In this document: in pieces, positions 63,669 through 64,000 of the stretch | Position numbering within the stretch: position 1 is the first letter of the stretch | Layout: every line of letters begins with the position of its first letter | From: Mycoemilia scoparia | Taxonomy: Eukaryota > Kickxellomycota > Kickxellomycetes > Kickxellales > Kickxellaceae | Reading direction: 5' to 3' | Assembly (NCBI GenBank): GCA_027575805.1 | Contig: JANBPU010000048.1 | Location: 1 to 64,000, forward strand | Length of the DNA stretch: 64,000 nucleotides | The notes under the pieces: generated by a model | Database searches by the model: none | What the model was told of the DNA's origin: nothing | What the model saw: only the letters and a program-made list of their open reading frames with translations | Program-made: the position numbers and the translations under genes

Positions 63669-64000
63669 GGCGTCGAAAATTCAGCTTCTTGAATCAAATA
63701 ATAACAACTAAGTGGATATTAGTGAGGAAGTATGTAGGCACAGCAAGTACAACGATGGTTAGCAGCAAATATTAATAGCCAAAAAGAAAAACCAAACTAG
63801 ATGCCAAAGAGTCCCACCAAATTCCTTTCCTAGACCAAGCACATTTATACAGATGTGATGGCAGGCGCTGACCAGGCCTTCTCTTACACGCCTCTTCTGT
63901 ATCAAATGCTATTATTTGCTATTTGTAGCATCTACATTGGCATTTGTCATTGTCAGTTCAGTTCAAACCCCTAAAGCCCCATTTGCGCGGCCCTTTAAAC
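63669..64000. other. Upstream region of membrane protein B
   Basis: AT-moderate sequence to the window edge; presumably the promoter of the minus-strand gene. Nothing further seen. Confidence 0.5.

Overview
This is nuclear DNA of a fungus. It is AT-rich, with many short GT-AG introns, homopolymer and trinucleotide tracts, and dispersed small repeats. A Chs3-type (class IV) chitin synthase, a DASH/Dam1 subunit (Spc19), Cox16, V-ATPase subunit G and a chitin-type LPMO place it in Fungi. A translin-X-like protein, a Rad51C-like protein and a NuiA-like protein together make a lineage outside the Saccharomycotina likely, probably an early-diverging (non-Dikarya) fungus. I cannot name the genus from the sequence.

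Layout. 0-1.2 kb: 3' end of a non-LTR retrotransposon with a 49-bp tandem tail. 4.6-7.8 kb: class IV chitin synthase. 8.9-16 kb: forward genes for a secreted unknown protein, TRAX-like and RAD51C-like, then reverse ISU1. 17.1-20.7 kb: a 3.6-kb repeat unit bounded by two MITEs and carrying a 5S rRNA gene. 21.3 kb: first member of a small membrane-protein family. 22.6-24 kb: mitochondrial uL2m. 25.4-31.2 kb: lineage-specific genes, one cut by a MITE. 31.8-33.7 kb: V-ATPase G and an Asterix-like (UPF0139) protein. 34.0-36.4 kb: an inverted second copy of the MITE-bounded unit. 36.6-39.4 kb: large membrane protein A. 41.1-49.6 kb: ChaC-type gamma-glutamylcyclotransferase, NuiA-like protein, F-box/LRR-like protein, second small membrane protein, atypical Oca/Siw14-like phosphatase. 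50.1-56 kb: COX16, SMD1, SPC19, MED31 and an LPMO with a CBM19-like tail. 57-64 kb: second F-box/LRR-like protein, third small membrane protein, and large membrane protein B, paralogous to A.

Housekeeping genes (ISU1, uL2m, VMA10, Asterix, COX16, SMD1, SPC19, MED31) alternate with accessory material. The accessory material comprises about 13 copies of a ~105-120 bp TA-targeting MITE, two MITE-bounded composite units in inverted orientation, and a three-member small-protein family. The flanks of that family look more conserved than its coding sequence, and each member lies next to a diverged direct repeat. Chitin synthesis (CHS) and probable chitin oxidation (LPMO) are both present but 47 kb apart.

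The most novel elements are the 118-119 aa membrane-protein family with its repeat cassette, the MITE-bounded composite unit with its 5S rRNA gene and small ORFs, the pair of glycosylated multi-pass membrane proteins, a Rad51C-like protein whose Walker A lysine is methionine, and three introns that keep the reading frame only if they are GC-AG introns sharing one donor motif. All comparisons were made by eye on the sequence; no alignment or database search was run.
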